Positions 22,390 to 33,973 of a stretch of DNA of 64,000 bases are shown piece after piece. Origin of the DNA: Chrysopogon serrulatus (Eukaryota; Streptophyta; Magnoliopsida; Poales; Poaceae); contig JADLZL010006280.1 of NCBI GenBank assembly GCA_015844335.1, positions 44,847-108,846 on the forward strand, given 5' to 3'. Below the pieces are notes generated by a model. It ran no database searches, was not told the origin of the DNA, and was given only the letters and a program-made list of their open reading frames with translations. Each line of letters begins with the position of its first letter. Position 1 is the stretch's first letter. The position numbers and the translations under genes are program-made.

Positions 22390-25300
22390 CAAATATACGT
22401 AAGTAGGTGCAATTGATACCCGTGAAGTGAAGACCACCACCACCACCACCACCACTACTACTACCACCACCACCACCACTACCACCTCCTCCACCACTAC
22501 CATACCCACCACCACCACCATACCCACCACCATCACCGTCACCGTCACCGTCATCATCATCATCATCGTCGGAAGAGTCGCTATCTTCGGACTCATGATA
22601 CGGTGGACTACGCTGGCCCTCATCGTCCGTCTCTGCGTCATTTGCTCATACTTCTTGTACTTTTTTTCTTTTTTTCCTTTGTTGGGGTTAGTTTGCTTTG
22701 GGCCGGTCTGGAACTTCCTCTTTCCTAGGTGGGTGTCACCCACATGTTTCTGGACCCAATCATCGATGGAATCATCCCCCGTAGCCCCTGCGTAGATCTT
22801 CGGGGTCTATTTGATCTCTGCTAACACAAACAAAAAATACCATGAATAAGTTGTGGTACATAAGTGGCTAACTCAAACATAAAAAAAAAAATACCCGACA
22901 ATATGGGAAGGCAAAGGGACATCAACATCATCATCATCATCCTCATCCAAGACTGGATCCCCGGTTCGATCTCCCATACTCCATCCATTCCCGAACCGGA
23001 TTATCCCGATCATAGAATGAAATTTTGCATAAACCTGGTCAATAAAATCACCTTCATCACGCAGCGGTGCCGGGCGGTGACCTCCGCAAGACGTAGCCGA
23101 AGGTTGCGGTTGACATACACAAGCTTGTTTAGTTTCTTGTGCGACAACCGATTGCGAACTTTCGTATGGAGCAAGGCAAAAGTGCTCCAGTTCCGCTCGC
23201 ATCCACTGGAGGAGACACACTGTGCAACAAGCCGCAAAGCAAAACGCTGCAACGACGGCGTGTTTCTACCGAACAGCATCCACCAGGCCGCTGCAAGTGA
23301 AACCCATTATGTTAGGTACATATACAAAAAGAGAAAAAACGCGTACGAACAAATTCTTACATGGGGTTGTCTTTGGGTCTGTCGCCATTCTCATTGCCAG
23401 TTCGCTCCCAAACTCACCAAGCTTCTGTCGAAATATCTCAGCCTCCTGCAATGCCTGCACTGCTATTTCAACATCCACCATGCGCGCAAATGCATCCTTC
23501 AATGCATTAAACATTTCTGGAGTGGGATCCAGTTTGTATGCAAGCTTCGGATTTAGGACAGCAGCTGCAACATTTGGAAAACAACATATGTTAAATATTG
23601 AATATAAACGGCTTGGTAAAAAACATAAGTCATGATCATACCTGCACCAACATAAGTGCCTATGTAGACATCAGAAATCCTGGCATCCAGAATCTGTTTG
23701 TACTCATTCCATGTTGCCACATTATTTCCGAAGAAATCCTCCATCTCCTGTTTGACCATCTGGAAGGCGTACACCACATCACACAAGCTCGGCCGCTTAT
23801 CTTGATCAAACAAAGCGAAGGAACACATTAATCGGGCCATCGCGTGTCGATGATGTATTTCAACCCTTCCCACCACTTTGTATATTTGACAACCTTGCAT
23901 GAGCATAACGACATTCTTCGGTCCCTGCCCACTTGCTCTGTAAAAACTCATAAGATCCCATTCACTGCATGAATTTTTCATGTTTCCGGTAAAAGCTCTC
24001 GAGGAACATGTAGTTGGTCCAAAATCTAGTGGCATTCCACTTGACCAACTCACCACCAATAGCTTTCGTCATCATTGCATGCAACGAACCATGGTTGTGC
24101 AACCAAGTTGAAATGCGCTTGCAAACCTTGATCATACCGGCATGTTCCAACCTCTCACCAATGTCCTTCAACATCAAGTTCATAGTGTGTGCAAGACAAG
24201 GTGTCCAAGCAATGTGCTCATGCTCCTCCGTAAGATGTTTGCATGCTTTCTTGTAGTTTGAACCGTTGTCGGTGACCACATGAACGACATGCTCCGATCC
24301 AATCTCGTTCACCACCTTACGAATCTCCTGAAAATAATAGGCACATGTATTAGTAACGTCGGAAAGAATATGGAAGTGGAAAAAATTAATAGACACATGT
24401 GGAAAAAAATAGGCGCATGTGGAAAAAAATTACCGAGTAGAGGTATGTGGCCGATTGACTCCTTCCAGTCGCATCAATAGACTTGTGAAACCAGGTCACC
24501 CCATTTCAATATATCAGAAAGTTGATCACACTCATTCTAGTCGGGCCAGTCCAAGAATCACACATCAACGTGACGCCAAAAGTGGGCCAATCCTTCTGAA
24601 ACTTTGCGAACCTAGCCTTCAAGTCTTGCTCGTTCATATCAAGGTACTTGCCATCAATTTCCCTTCCAGTGGGTGACGTGATCCCTTCACCGCAACAATA
24701 ACCAAATCATTAGATTAAAGAAACAAAGGTAATGCAACAAGTTCTCCAAGTAAAGCTACTTACTCCCTACGTGTCTCTCTCGACCGCACTTACAAAGTAC
24801 GGACTATCGGCCTGTCGTCCGTGGATTCTGAAATATGGAACCACTTTCCCCAAGCCGTACCAATAGCTTCCCTCGCATTCTTACTCCTCTCAAGGCCCAT
24901 TTGCCCGTATCAATCCTTGGTTGCACCATTCCTCTCCTCCCACCGGCCGCCAAATTATAGTCCTCCACCACCACAGAGTGTCCCTCCGTGAACCCTGTTC
25001 TACCAAAGAGCCTCTCCAAAGGATTCCCCCCGCGAACCACCACCCCCGCGAACTACCCCTCCTCGCTCGTAAGTACCCCCTCTCGCTTCCACCCCCTCGT
25101 CGGTAGTCATGTTCTTCTTTGGACTAGCGGAGTGCTTCCCGCAATCCGAGCTTCATATTCATCTTGATCGACGGGAGTGTTTCCCTCCGCTACGCCCGCC
25201 TCTCGTGCCAACTTCTTTCGAGCCGGTCGGAAGTTGCCTTCTTAGTCCTTTCAATATCCCGCTGAAAATACTCCCGGACATCTGGTGGCACCCTGTTGCA

Positions 25301-25460
25301 ATGCACCACCTCCCCCTCGCCCGACCAAATGTTGTTTCAATCTCGTGCAACCACTACCCGATTTACGAACATGACAATAGTTGCATCGCCATCCAGGAGC
25401 AAGGTTCTCGCCATGTTTCCATACAATGTCTTTGTGTCTTCCTGACATTGTGCACCTGCG
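22390..25460 (-). pseudogene. hAT transposase, decayed
   Basis: Minus-strand fragments follow hAT order. A BED zinc finger near 25330-25460 (MSGRHKDIVWKHGENLAPGW with CNYC and a later HL) starts from the ATG at about 25457. A linker around 24800-25330 (RVPPDVREYFQ, RGGNPLERLFGR) is broken by stops and shifts. The DUF659-type core lies at about 24000-24640, with CDSWTGPTRMSVINF and then VVTDNGSNYKKACKHL. The C-terminal dimerisation region near 23120-23260 shows SSGCERNWSTFALLHTKVRN. A Gly-rich tail encoded by a GGT-type repeat ends near 22430. A TGA replaces an expected Trp codon just after the CDSWTG block, and several frames are needed, so no intact transposase can be made. Exon limits are uncertain. 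Confidence 0.8.
22431..22566. repeat. CAC/CAT trinucleotide-rich tract
   Basis: Runs of CAC, CTA and CAT repeats form a simple-sequence tract of about 130 bp. On the minus strand it encodes a glycine- and aspartate-rich tail of the hAT transposase. Confidence 0.85.
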
Positions 25461-26368
25461 AACGAACATGAAAAAACACAAAGGAACCAATCACATAAAT
25501 AAAATTTACACAATGTCACACCTAAATAAAATGTACGTAAACAATATGCCTAAATCATTTACAAAATAATACCTACACATCTTACTTCTAATCCTAAATC
25601 CTAAAGCATAATAAACTACACATCCTACCTCTAATCTTAAATCCTAAATCAAATCTAACCTAGATCCTAAACTAAATATTTGCTAAAAACCTATCTAAAG
25701 TCTAAATCAAATGATACCTACATTCTAAAACCTACCTAAAGCCATTACCTACCTAAATCATACCTAAACCCTACTCTAAATACAAAAGAAAACAAAAAAA
25801 GGAGCTTACCTCGGTCGGTAACCGCCGGCGACCGCCCGGCTAACCGACCCGCCTGGTCGGCTAGCCGCCCCCGCCCGGTCTCCACCGGATCCGGGGCCGG
25901 GCGATAAGCCGCCCCTCCCCGGCTTCGGATTAGCCGGAAGGGGCCGGTCGAGGCGCCGCGGCCGGTTTATTTGGGGAGAGCGGGCGGACCGAGCAAGGTG
26001 AGGGGCGGATTCGCTTCGGGGGGGGGTTCGCCCCCCCCCGGTAGGCAATAAGTGACCGTTGGGGCCGGTTGGGCCTCACGGGCCTTAATGGCCCGCGGCC
26101 CTTTTTTTTTTTTTTCTTTTCAAACTTCCAAACGTCAAAACAAATACTAAACGAACTCAAATTTGAAAAATTTTGACACCATTGGATTCTATAAATCATG
26201 AACTATTTTTAGGAATTTTTCTAGAATTTTTTTTTCAAATTCAAATTTCAAATTTAAAAAACCCTAGCGGTTTGAACCGGTGCCAAACCGAACCGGTCCG
26301 GTCCGGTTTGGTCGGTAACCGGCCAAACCGGCCGGTTTACCAACGGTAGAAAAAACCATGCTAGTGAG

Positions 26369-27812
26369 TACTATTTATAGTCTGATTCGTTGATTTTCAG
26401 TTAGCTTATTAGTCGTTCTAATAGAATTTTTTCACAAAAATTAGCTATAAATCAACTAAGCAGAACCATTTTTTATAAGACGCATACAAATATCAATAGT
26501 CAAATTTTAAAATCTTTGACTCTTCATATTCGCTTTTCACCACTCCAGCTCAATTCGGTTCCACAATTTTGGCGCATGTCCATGGTAACAGTGATCTTTG
26601 AGACTGAAACCTGGAACTCCTCTGCAGGACATTTCCGGGTACAACAACTACTGTAACACATTACATTCCATGGTTTCCTGGTCCGAGGCCAAAATACTGA
26701 TAGCAGCAGGAGTCGCGATTAGGTGGTGAAGAAGGAAAAAGTAGTAGGTTGGTGTGTTTGTTGGACTTTGTTGTGGTGTGCATCTCCAGCGTTTTCCATG
26801 AGGAAAATCGACAGTCCGGCGCTTCCAACTCCAAAGCATCCACGAGCAAGGAAATTAAGGCGTACACACACCACGGTCGAGGGGTTGGGGCGCAGCGCGG
26901 GGACGGAACCGCCGACACGCGAGATAGCCCGACAGCGCCACGGAGGCACATCCCTCTATACTCCCGGTCCCAGACCCGGGCCACGCATACGGCCGGCCTC
27001 GCGCACCAACCCCACCCCGCACCACACGCCACGCAACCCGTTCCGTGCCCCCTTGCCCTGCCGTGCCTGTTCCTGGCGCTGCTCCCCCCGCGCGCACGGA
27101 CACCCCCGGCTCCCATGAGTACCTCGCGTTTTTCTCATTTGAGCTACTTATATAGTATTTTAGTTTCTTATACAGTATTTTTCTCTCATAAAAAATTAGT
27201 TATTTTTTTATGGCAGCAACATACCTCACGTTAACCTCCGCTTGCCAATCGATTAGGCATGGATTTGTAGCTTTGCACCGCGTGCGGTTTGCGGCTTCCA
27301 ACACGTTTAGAAATCTTTTTAGCCTGAAGAAACTAATATTTTAGGCCCCGTTTAGATTGCGGTTTTTCTTATAACAATTCTAAATGAATGGCATTTGTTT
27401 GTTTTACTCCATCCGTTGAGAAAGCAGGATCCCAACTTTCCTTTCTTGAGGAATGGTTGGCTTCTCTTGTCAAAATCTAAGAATCACAAAATCCACTCTG
27501 AGCTCTTGTTTCTATTTCTATCGTGAAGTCCGAGGCAAAGAGTGTGACCAGACGTTAGAAGATTTTGGCATTGGCTTCTTTATCATTTGGTTTCCAAATT
27601 CCTGTGTTTAAACAGCTCGTTAAGTTGTTTTCTTGTTTTTTTATCATCCTCTGTCTTCACGCTCTATTCTTATATGTTTCAGTTATTTCCTTCCATTCCT
27701 TTGTTTTCAATTCCTATATTCTAAACAAATCCTCCTTTTGATCACGCTAGAGCAAATGATGCGACTTGTAGGTGACTTGTATCACATACAGTGCGCTTGA
27801 CTCAAACATTAA
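26369..27812. other. Intergenic DNA without a supported gene
   Basis: AT-rich DNA surrounds a GC-rich patch at about 26830-27110. Several overlapping open frames in the patch show no conserved motif and biased composition. The segment 27343-27740 has weak Tourist-like end sequences (GGCCCCGTTTAG and CTAAACAAATCC) but no clear duplication. Confidence 0.4.
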
Positions 27813-28160
27813 GGGGGTGTTTGGATTCCCCTGGCAAATTTTTTGCCCCGTCCCATCGAATCTAGTCACGTATATACGAAGTAATAAATGTAGTCTAAAA
27901 AAATAATTAATTGCACAGATTGCGATAACTTTGTGAGACGAATCTTTTAAGCCTAATTAGTCCATGATTTGACAATGTGGTGCTACAGTAAACATTCACT
28001 AATGACGGATTAATTATACTTAAAAAATTTGTCTCATCGTTTCCTCGACGAAGTTCTCGTAATTTGTTTTTTTATTAGTATTTGAAACCCCCTTCCGACA
28101 TCCCTCCGACATTTCGATATGACACAGGCAAAACTTTTTCCACACCATCCAAACACCCCC
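27813..28160. mobile_element. Tourist-like MITE, 348 bp
   Basis: Ends GGGGGTGTTTGGAT and ATCCAAACACCCCC are perfect inverted repeats flanked by TAA at 27810-27812 and 28161-28163. The right duplication is also the left duplication of the next MITE. Confidence 0.85.
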
Positions 28161-28163
28161 TAA

Positions 28164-28425
28164 GCCCTTGTTTAGATCGTAAAAAAGTTGCATTCGATGA
28201 ATAGTAGCATTTTCGTTTGTATTTGACAAATATTGTCCAATCGTGGCCCAACTAGGCTTAAAAGATTCGTCACGTAATTTACAACTAAACCGTATAATTA
28301 GTTATTTTTTTTACTAATATTTACTGCTCTATACATGCAGTATAAATTGATGTGATGGAAAAATTTCATGAAAGTTGTATGAAAGTTGCAACTTTCATGC
28401 AACTTGCAAGGAAGAGAACAAGGCC
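28164..28425. mobile_element. Tourist-like MITE, 262 bp
   Basis: Ends GCCCTTGTTTAG and GAGAACAAGGCC are flanked by TAA at 28161-28163 and 28426-28428. The interior AAAGATTCGTCACG and TTACAACTAAACCGTATAA matches the MITE at 2078-2320. It abuts the preceding MITE with a single shared TAA. Confidence 0.8.
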
Positions 28426-28526
28426 TAAGTTGGTGTCGAGTGGAATCTCTAGTCATAGTGCATCTGACGTGGCGGTTGCCTTGCTATCCAGCCTGACGTG
28501 ACTTTGGCGTCACTGAGTTATATAAA

Positions 28527-28535
28527 CAGCCAAGC
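28527..28535 (+). promoter_or_regulatory. Orphan TATA-type promoter motif
   Basis: A TATATAAAC motif is preceded within 60 bp by two ACGT-core elements (TGACGTGGC and TGACGTGAC). No ORF of gene size follows; a transposon-like inverted repeat starts about 110 bp downstream. Confidence 0.3.
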
Positions 28536-28640
28536 CGCCATACGAACTCTTTCTCACTCCCTATTGAATGATAACTTCTAGTTAAAATGGTCACCTCGCT
28601 TTGTAAATCTAGAATGGTTCCTGGTCTAGAAAATCCAAAA

Positions 28641-28995
28641 GCATCTCCAACAACTCCTCAAATGAGGTTGTTATTCTTATTAATTTGGTAAAAACATAAA
28701 AATTTTTCTCCAACAACTCCTCAAACCAACTTGCTATTTATCCCAAGTTGCTATTCACGGGCCTTGCGCGCGGAAAGAACTTGCTATCGAGAGAAGTTAG
28801 CGAGGCTCTTCGTTCGTTTAGCGGGACTCTTCGTTCGCTTAGCGGGCCTCTTCATTCATTAGCGGGCTTTTTCGTTTTGGTAAGTAAGTTTTAAGGAGTT
28901 GTTGGAGACAAGTCTTTTTTCACTTGCCAAACAAATTAGCAACTTGCTAAAACTCAAGATTTGACAAGTTAATTTTAAAAAGTTGTTGGAGATGC
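28641..28995. mobile_element. Inverted-repeat element, 355 bp
   Basis: Ends GCATCTCCAACAACT and AGTTGTTGGAGATGC are perfect inverts. The interior carries a tandem array (28797-28878). No target duplication was found, so the superfamily is open; similar ends are common in grass MITEs. Confidence 0.65.
28797..28878 (+). repeat. Short tandem array, about 22-bp unit
   Basis: About three and a half imperfect copies of TTAGCGGGACTCTTCGTTCG occur in a row inside the surrounding inverted-repeat element. Confidence 0.7.
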
Positions 28996-31591
28996 TCCCG
29001 CATCCAGTCTTGGCGTCGCCCATGACTTTCTCCCCTAATCTGGCCCTCCACATTCTTAGCCAATTTGATTCGTTTGCAGTGTTCTAGTGTGGTTACGGTA
29101 CATACAATGCAATGTTCTTTAGACACCATCTTCATTTACGATTAGTTCCACTTACTCCTATTTTTTTTCCCTCTACTACTCTGTTCTAGTTCCACCTGGC
29201 TTTGCGAGAGCCTTTGGGGTTGGGCCTTTGGTGGATGAAATTCCTGCCTACGGAAAACGGATGCTCTAAAGAAAAGTCAACATAGCAGCACGTCGGTGTT
29301 GACGACTGACGATGCTCGATGGCAAGTTGGCGACCGATGATGTCCCTCTGCTGCTGGCTGCGCCCGCCCTTATGTTGGATGCTCTCGTGTCTCGGCTACT
29401 GCCTGCACGAGCACGTCCCCTGCTGCCGCTGCCGCTGCCGCTGCCGCTGCATTGTGCTAGCCTACTAGTAGCAGCAGTTCCTTCCCACTCCCTGGCTCCC
29501 ACTACAGTGCCAGTGCACCGCGCGCGCGGGCATAGCGGCAGAGCCCGGCCGGCCACATGCGCGGGGGCAGCAGCGCAGGAGTAGGTGGCTGCCGCAGGCG
29601 GCCGCTTGCCGATGCGTGCCGTTTAATGAGGCTAGCTACCAGTAGTAGTAGGCTGCTGCCTTGGTTGCCTGCTACTACTCGTGTGTTCAGTTCAATGTCC
29701 CCCCGGCCGGCCATGCGCTCATCATCATCGCCTCAGCCTCACAGGTCACACAGCACCGGCCATCATGCCTACCAAGTACTTGTGCTCGAGCGCGCCTCGC
29801 GTCCGTGACTCCGGGAAGGCCGTTTCCGGCTTCCACTGGCTGCTCTCTGCTCACATCACCACAGAAAATTTCCTCAGATCCTGGCATCGTCCAGCACAAG
29901 ACAGTGCCCACTACTAAGATAAGATCAATGACTAATGCAAAGTGGCCGGCCGGCTGCTCGCTTTGCTCGCCACCGAATCAGTTCCTCGTTAATCAAACTA
30001 TCCATGGTTGGTACTACTACAGACCCTGCTCTCTTGCCACCGAACGGCGCATAATTTATTGGGTTTTTGTGGAGTATTATAAGGTGCATAATTTAGTGTG
30101 TGTGTGTGTGTGTGTGTGTTTTCTATATACCTGATATTAAAGATTGAAGATAATTGTTTTCTCCATTTTTTTATTTCTCAAAGCGCTATCATATCTTTGC
30201 TCGATCCCCGTAGCCGTATTTGGTCTGGATTCACAATCCGTGTTTATACGAGTTAGAACAGCACGTGCTTTTATGTGCAGCGATGACATAAAATTTGATT
30301 TCAATACATTGAAACAGATGACACCACTGAGTCGCAAGTCTTTCGAGTGATGTCGTGCAACAAAGTGTCACGTTTGCTAGTCAGGTTTTAATAGTACAAG
30401 CCATTGGCACGGGCACGGCCGGCCATGATGGGCCGGTTCCCCCCTGTCCCTTGTCCGGCGCCCGCGCGTGTCACCTGTCTCCCCTCGCCCTCGGCCCTCG
30501 TCCGCCTGCCCGTGCCCGCTGCGCACTGGCTCTGGCCTCTGCTCCACCAGTTCGTCCACCACCAAGCGCACCAAGCACACGAAAAGCCCAGAACACCAGA
30601 AGCGCTTGTCTGTTCCTCCCAGCGGGGGCAGCCGCTGCCGCCTGCGACTGCAAAGCCGCGAACCGGCTCCCACGCCCGGCCGCCCGTACGTAGTACTACT
30701 GTACGTGCGTGCGTGCGTGCGTGCCGGCGAGTGCGACGAAAAGGCGCCCCCATGCATGGCGCCTCGCTGCCGGAGCACTGGCTCTTCTTCGATGCACATC
30801 GTCCTGCACCAAGCCGTGCAAGCGTGCTGCGGGGCCGGCGTGCTCAGCTGCAACTGCAAGCGAGAGCCACACAGTACATGGGCTGGCTCAACTGCAAGTC
30901 AACTCGTGTCCATCTGCTGCCATGGGCCAAGTGGTTTGGCCACTAGTAGGACTACTAGCACTCTAGCAGGAGCAGGATACAGCCATACCGGCAGCCGGCA
31001 GGTCAGCAACGGCAGCGCTACTCCAAACTGCGTTGCCTGTTCCTCTGCGTTTAGCATGTCCCTCTGTCTTGACTGAGCATCTCTCCTTTTTAGTACAAAT
31101 ATAAATAAAAAAGTTGCTGAGCATCTTACCACTGTTTCGAGAGTATAACTGCACACATCTCATTTTTCAGTAAGTTATTTTTAAAAGTTAACTAGATTTA
31201 TAAAAAGATACTAAAAGATACTATTAACAATTTCATTATAACTACGTGAGAAGATTGGAAACTTATAAGTTCCTAAAGCTTCTATAAGGAGCACCATTTA
31301 AAAAACATGGCTCTCAACTCCTTGTTTTCTTTTGGAGTTTGAAGAGCCGGTCTTGGTAAATCTAGACCACATGGTCATCAGGGTCTTTTTAAGAAATGGA
31401 TGGAATCATTAGAACTATTGAAATTTTTTAAAATTTGTAGAGATCGTTGACCCCAGTGGCATGATGTAGCTTCGTCACTAGTTTGGCTATATAAATTGAG
31501 ATCGAAAAGACAGAGCAAATCGGTTCAAGACTGGCCCAATGTTGTCATTTCCATGGCAAAGCTGAACAATGGGTATTTGCGCATGAAACAA
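28996..31591. other. Intergenic DNA, no supported gene
   Basis: Contains two GC-rich patches (29290-29830 and 30400-31060) with many short overlapping frames lacking motifs, a CCGCTG repeat at 29420-29450, a TG repeat at 30098-30119 and a GTGC repeat at 30703-30723. An lncRNA or old gene fragment is possible but not shown. Confidence 0.4.
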
Positions 31592-31733
31592 GGTGTTTGG
31601 CAGGGATCCTTCTAAGAGGCTCCTTGGGTGTGGCTCCACCTAAACAGCTCCAACTTTTCTACTTTTCACTGAAAAACGGCTCCTTCGGAGGAGCCAGAGC
31701 CAAAGCAGGGGAGGAGCCCTGCCAAACAGACCC
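31592..31733. mobile_element. Small MITE with GTTTGGCAGGG ends, 142 bp
   Basis: Left GGTGTTTGGCAGGG and right CCCTGCCAAACAGACC are inverted. Flanking bases CAA and TAA resemble a Tourist duplication with one change. The larger element at 49489-50330 has related ends and GGAGC repeats. Confidence 0.55.
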
Positions 31734-32072
31734 TAATCCTTACTCCATATCATAAATGAACAACACACCCTTCATCTTGGGCCTAGCCCACTCTTGGATT
31801 TTATATGTGTTTCAGAGAATTAAATAAGTTAACAACTTCGAAAATATGCTGACATGACACATATTGATGAAGAGAAAAAGAGAATCAAAGTTTCGTGGCG
31901 ATGAAATTATTACTTAGTGTTTCTAACACATGAAAGGCCTTAGAAACTGGAAAACAAAACATTACTAAGACTAGCCATATAAGCAAGATCAATTTGACCT
32001 ATCTCCTTGGTCAAATGTCAATATCTAGATTTTTTTCTTATAACAAAACAAAAGATTTATTTTTGCTATGTA

Positions 32073-32312
32073 CCCCCTCATTCCTAAAAAGAATATAATT
32101 CCACGTCGTAGATAATTCAAGTTTGACCAAATTTATAGAAAGAGACCAACATTTATATCTTCAAATAGGTTTATTACCAAAAAATATATTCATAATTAAT
32201 CTAACAACATTTATTTGTTATCATGAACATAATGCTTCTATTTTTTATGAATTTAGTTAAATCTAAAATTGTCTGACTCCTTAAAAAGTGAGAATAACAC
32301 TTTTTAGGGGAG
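32073..32312. mobile_element. Stowaway-like MITE, about 240 bp
   Basis: The left end CCCCCTCATTCCTAAAAAG follows a TA. The right end CTTTTTAGGGGAG is its approximate inverse. The interior GTTTGACCAAATTTATAG is typical of the grass Stowaway class (Tc1/mariner). The right boundary is uncertain by a few bases. Confidence 0.65.
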
Positions 32313-32356
32313 TTACATAGAACATGGAATTTTAGTAAAATTTCACGTGTAATCAT

Positions 32357-32410
32357 CTTGTGAAATGACTCAATGTAGGCCGTCTTGTGAAATGACTCAA
32401 TGTAGGCCGT
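32357..32410 (+). repeat. 27-bp perfect tandem duplication
   Basis: Bases 32357-32383 and 32384-32410 are identical. No gene is affected. Confidence 0.9.
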
Positions 32411-32943
32411 GCGGCATTAGTATCCCATTTTCTTTTCTTCTTTTTCCCGGATTGGGCCCTTTCTTACAGGCCCACCCTAAGCCTGTCTCGGCTAGCATGT
32501 ACGAAATGCTTAGGAGTAGGCATTTTGCTTGGTCGTGATTCACTGCAGCAACAATTTTTTTTTAAACAAATAGTCAGCCTTGAGTATTTAATGGGTCCCA
32601 AAATAAAAACACATAACATTTTTCAAAAATAATAAAACTTAATGAATAATAAGTGATTTAGCTCATTGAATATACTTTCATAATACAATTAAGTGATAAA
32701 AACGTCGAGATTATTTTCTCTATATTTAATCAAGTTAAAAAAATCGACTCATCGATAAGCGACATATGCATTTATTTTAGGATAAAGAGAGCATGTCATA
32801 TCAAGGACAAATCTAGGTATGACGCCTCCCAATGGAGGTCTCCTTCGAAGCCGCCCTTTTATCTTTTGGAAGAAGAGGAGGAGAGAGAGAATGAAACGAA
32901 GGAATAATAAAAAAAAAAAGAAAAGGGAAAACAAAATTATTTA
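32411..32943. other. Intergenic AT-rich DNA
   Basis: No coding frame with motifs and no element ends were seen. Confidence 0.5.
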
Positions 32944-33723
32944 GAGCATCTCCACTAGATTGAGAAAAACAACCCTTTTCCTAAAACCTTCGTTATAGAA
33001 GAATCAGCTGAAAAACATCCTCCAAACGCTCTTCTCATCCCATCTTTCTTTTCTTTCTCAATCCCTCAATAATATCCGTGGGTCCCTCAAGCAAGAGAGA
33101 CACCGCAGACCTCGGTACGAGAAGCCGCAACACTAGGCACCAGAGCGACTCGAGCTCTTCGTTCATGGAAGCGGCCAAGAGAGAATAGAAGTGGGACGCA
33201 AGATAGTAAGGAGTGTGACAGGCGGCGGCCTGGCCGTTGCCCATGCGCGACGACGCTCCCATCCGTCCTGCTCACATGTGGTGAGATGGAAGAACTTGTT
33301 TGCTTCGTGGCCTCCCGGGCGAGCTCCCAGCTAGGCAGCCATCCTGGCCTGGCCTCAGGTGCTCGAAATTGGATGGCTAGGAGCCGTGCTTGTGCGCCAG
33401 GCAACTTTATGCCTGGGTGCAAAGCAAACTCACCCCCGCGGGCGAGGGGTGACGGTTTCTGCTGTTGTGCGAGAAATTGATCGAGAAATTGTCGGACGGG
33501 AGGAAATAGAGACTAGAGAAAATTAAGAGAAAACTTTTTTTTTAGACCATTGACACATGGGTCCCACTTGCTAGTGGATGGAAAAGAGACGAAGCGTATA
33601 TCTTAGACCATATGCCGTATATTGCTTATAATCTTGTTTTCTCAATCTACTGCGGATTACATTGAATCAATCACACGGTATATATATATTGAATCAATCA
33701 ATCTTGTGGTTGTGGAGATGCTC
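32944..33723. mobile_element. Inverted-repeat element with GAGCATCTCCAC ends, 780 bp
   Basis: Perfect 12-bp inverted ends GAGCATCTCCAC and GTGGAGATGCTC. The interior has no transposase. No duplication was recognised. It lies about a dozen bases from the next MITE, a common clustering pattern in this window. Confidence 0.55.
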
Positions 33724-33973
33724 TTGTTTCTTAAGGCTATCCACACTCATCATCCTCTATTTTCATACTCTATACATCCTGGTCATCAAGATTCTCTACT
33801 CTATATCACTTTCTCCCGCACCCATCCATCCTTTATATCATCCTCTATCCACTATGGGGCCCACTTGTCACTTTATCTAAATATATCCTTATGACATCTT
33901 GTTTGGATGATTTATTAAAAAACGAATTTAATGGTGTAAACGGAATTTAATTTGGTCTTTTAGTTTGTAAGTT

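Larger units (their letters stand above)
8583..26360 (-). mobile_element. hAT-superfamily transposon with nested retrotransposon
   Basis: A perfect 8-bp duplication CTAGTGAG flanks the element at 8575-8582 and 26361-26368. Its ends are imperfect inverted repeats beginning CAAGGTTTTTCTTACCG on the left and, read inward on the opposite strand, CATGGTTTTTTCTACCG on the right. Subterminal regions at both ends are rich in CCGGCCGGTT-type repeats (8610-8780 and 25800-26340). The minus strand between 22390 and 25460 encodes decayed hAT transposase. Without the 12.97 kb retrotransposon and its 5-bp duplication, the hAT is about 4.8 kb, a normal size for an autonomous member. The transposase is broken, so this copy should not move by itself. 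Confidence 0.85.

Noticed and set aside
22431..22566. Short regular repeats that might be a CRISPR-like array
   Set aside because: They are a trinucleotide microsatellite with no spacers, inside a transposase tail in a plant genome.
26661..27234. Overlapping GC-rich open frames on both strands suggesting a gene
   Set aside because: No conserved motif, no splice-supported structure, and Arg/Pro-rich composition typical of random frames in GC-rich DNA.
27343..27740. Possible Tourist MITE with GGCCCCGTTTAG end
   Set aside because: The right end matches poorly and no TAA duplication is present on both sides.
30377..31076. Four long frames in GC-rich DNA
   Set aside because: All are mutually overlapping in different frames with no domain. 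Open frames are expected by chance at this GC content.
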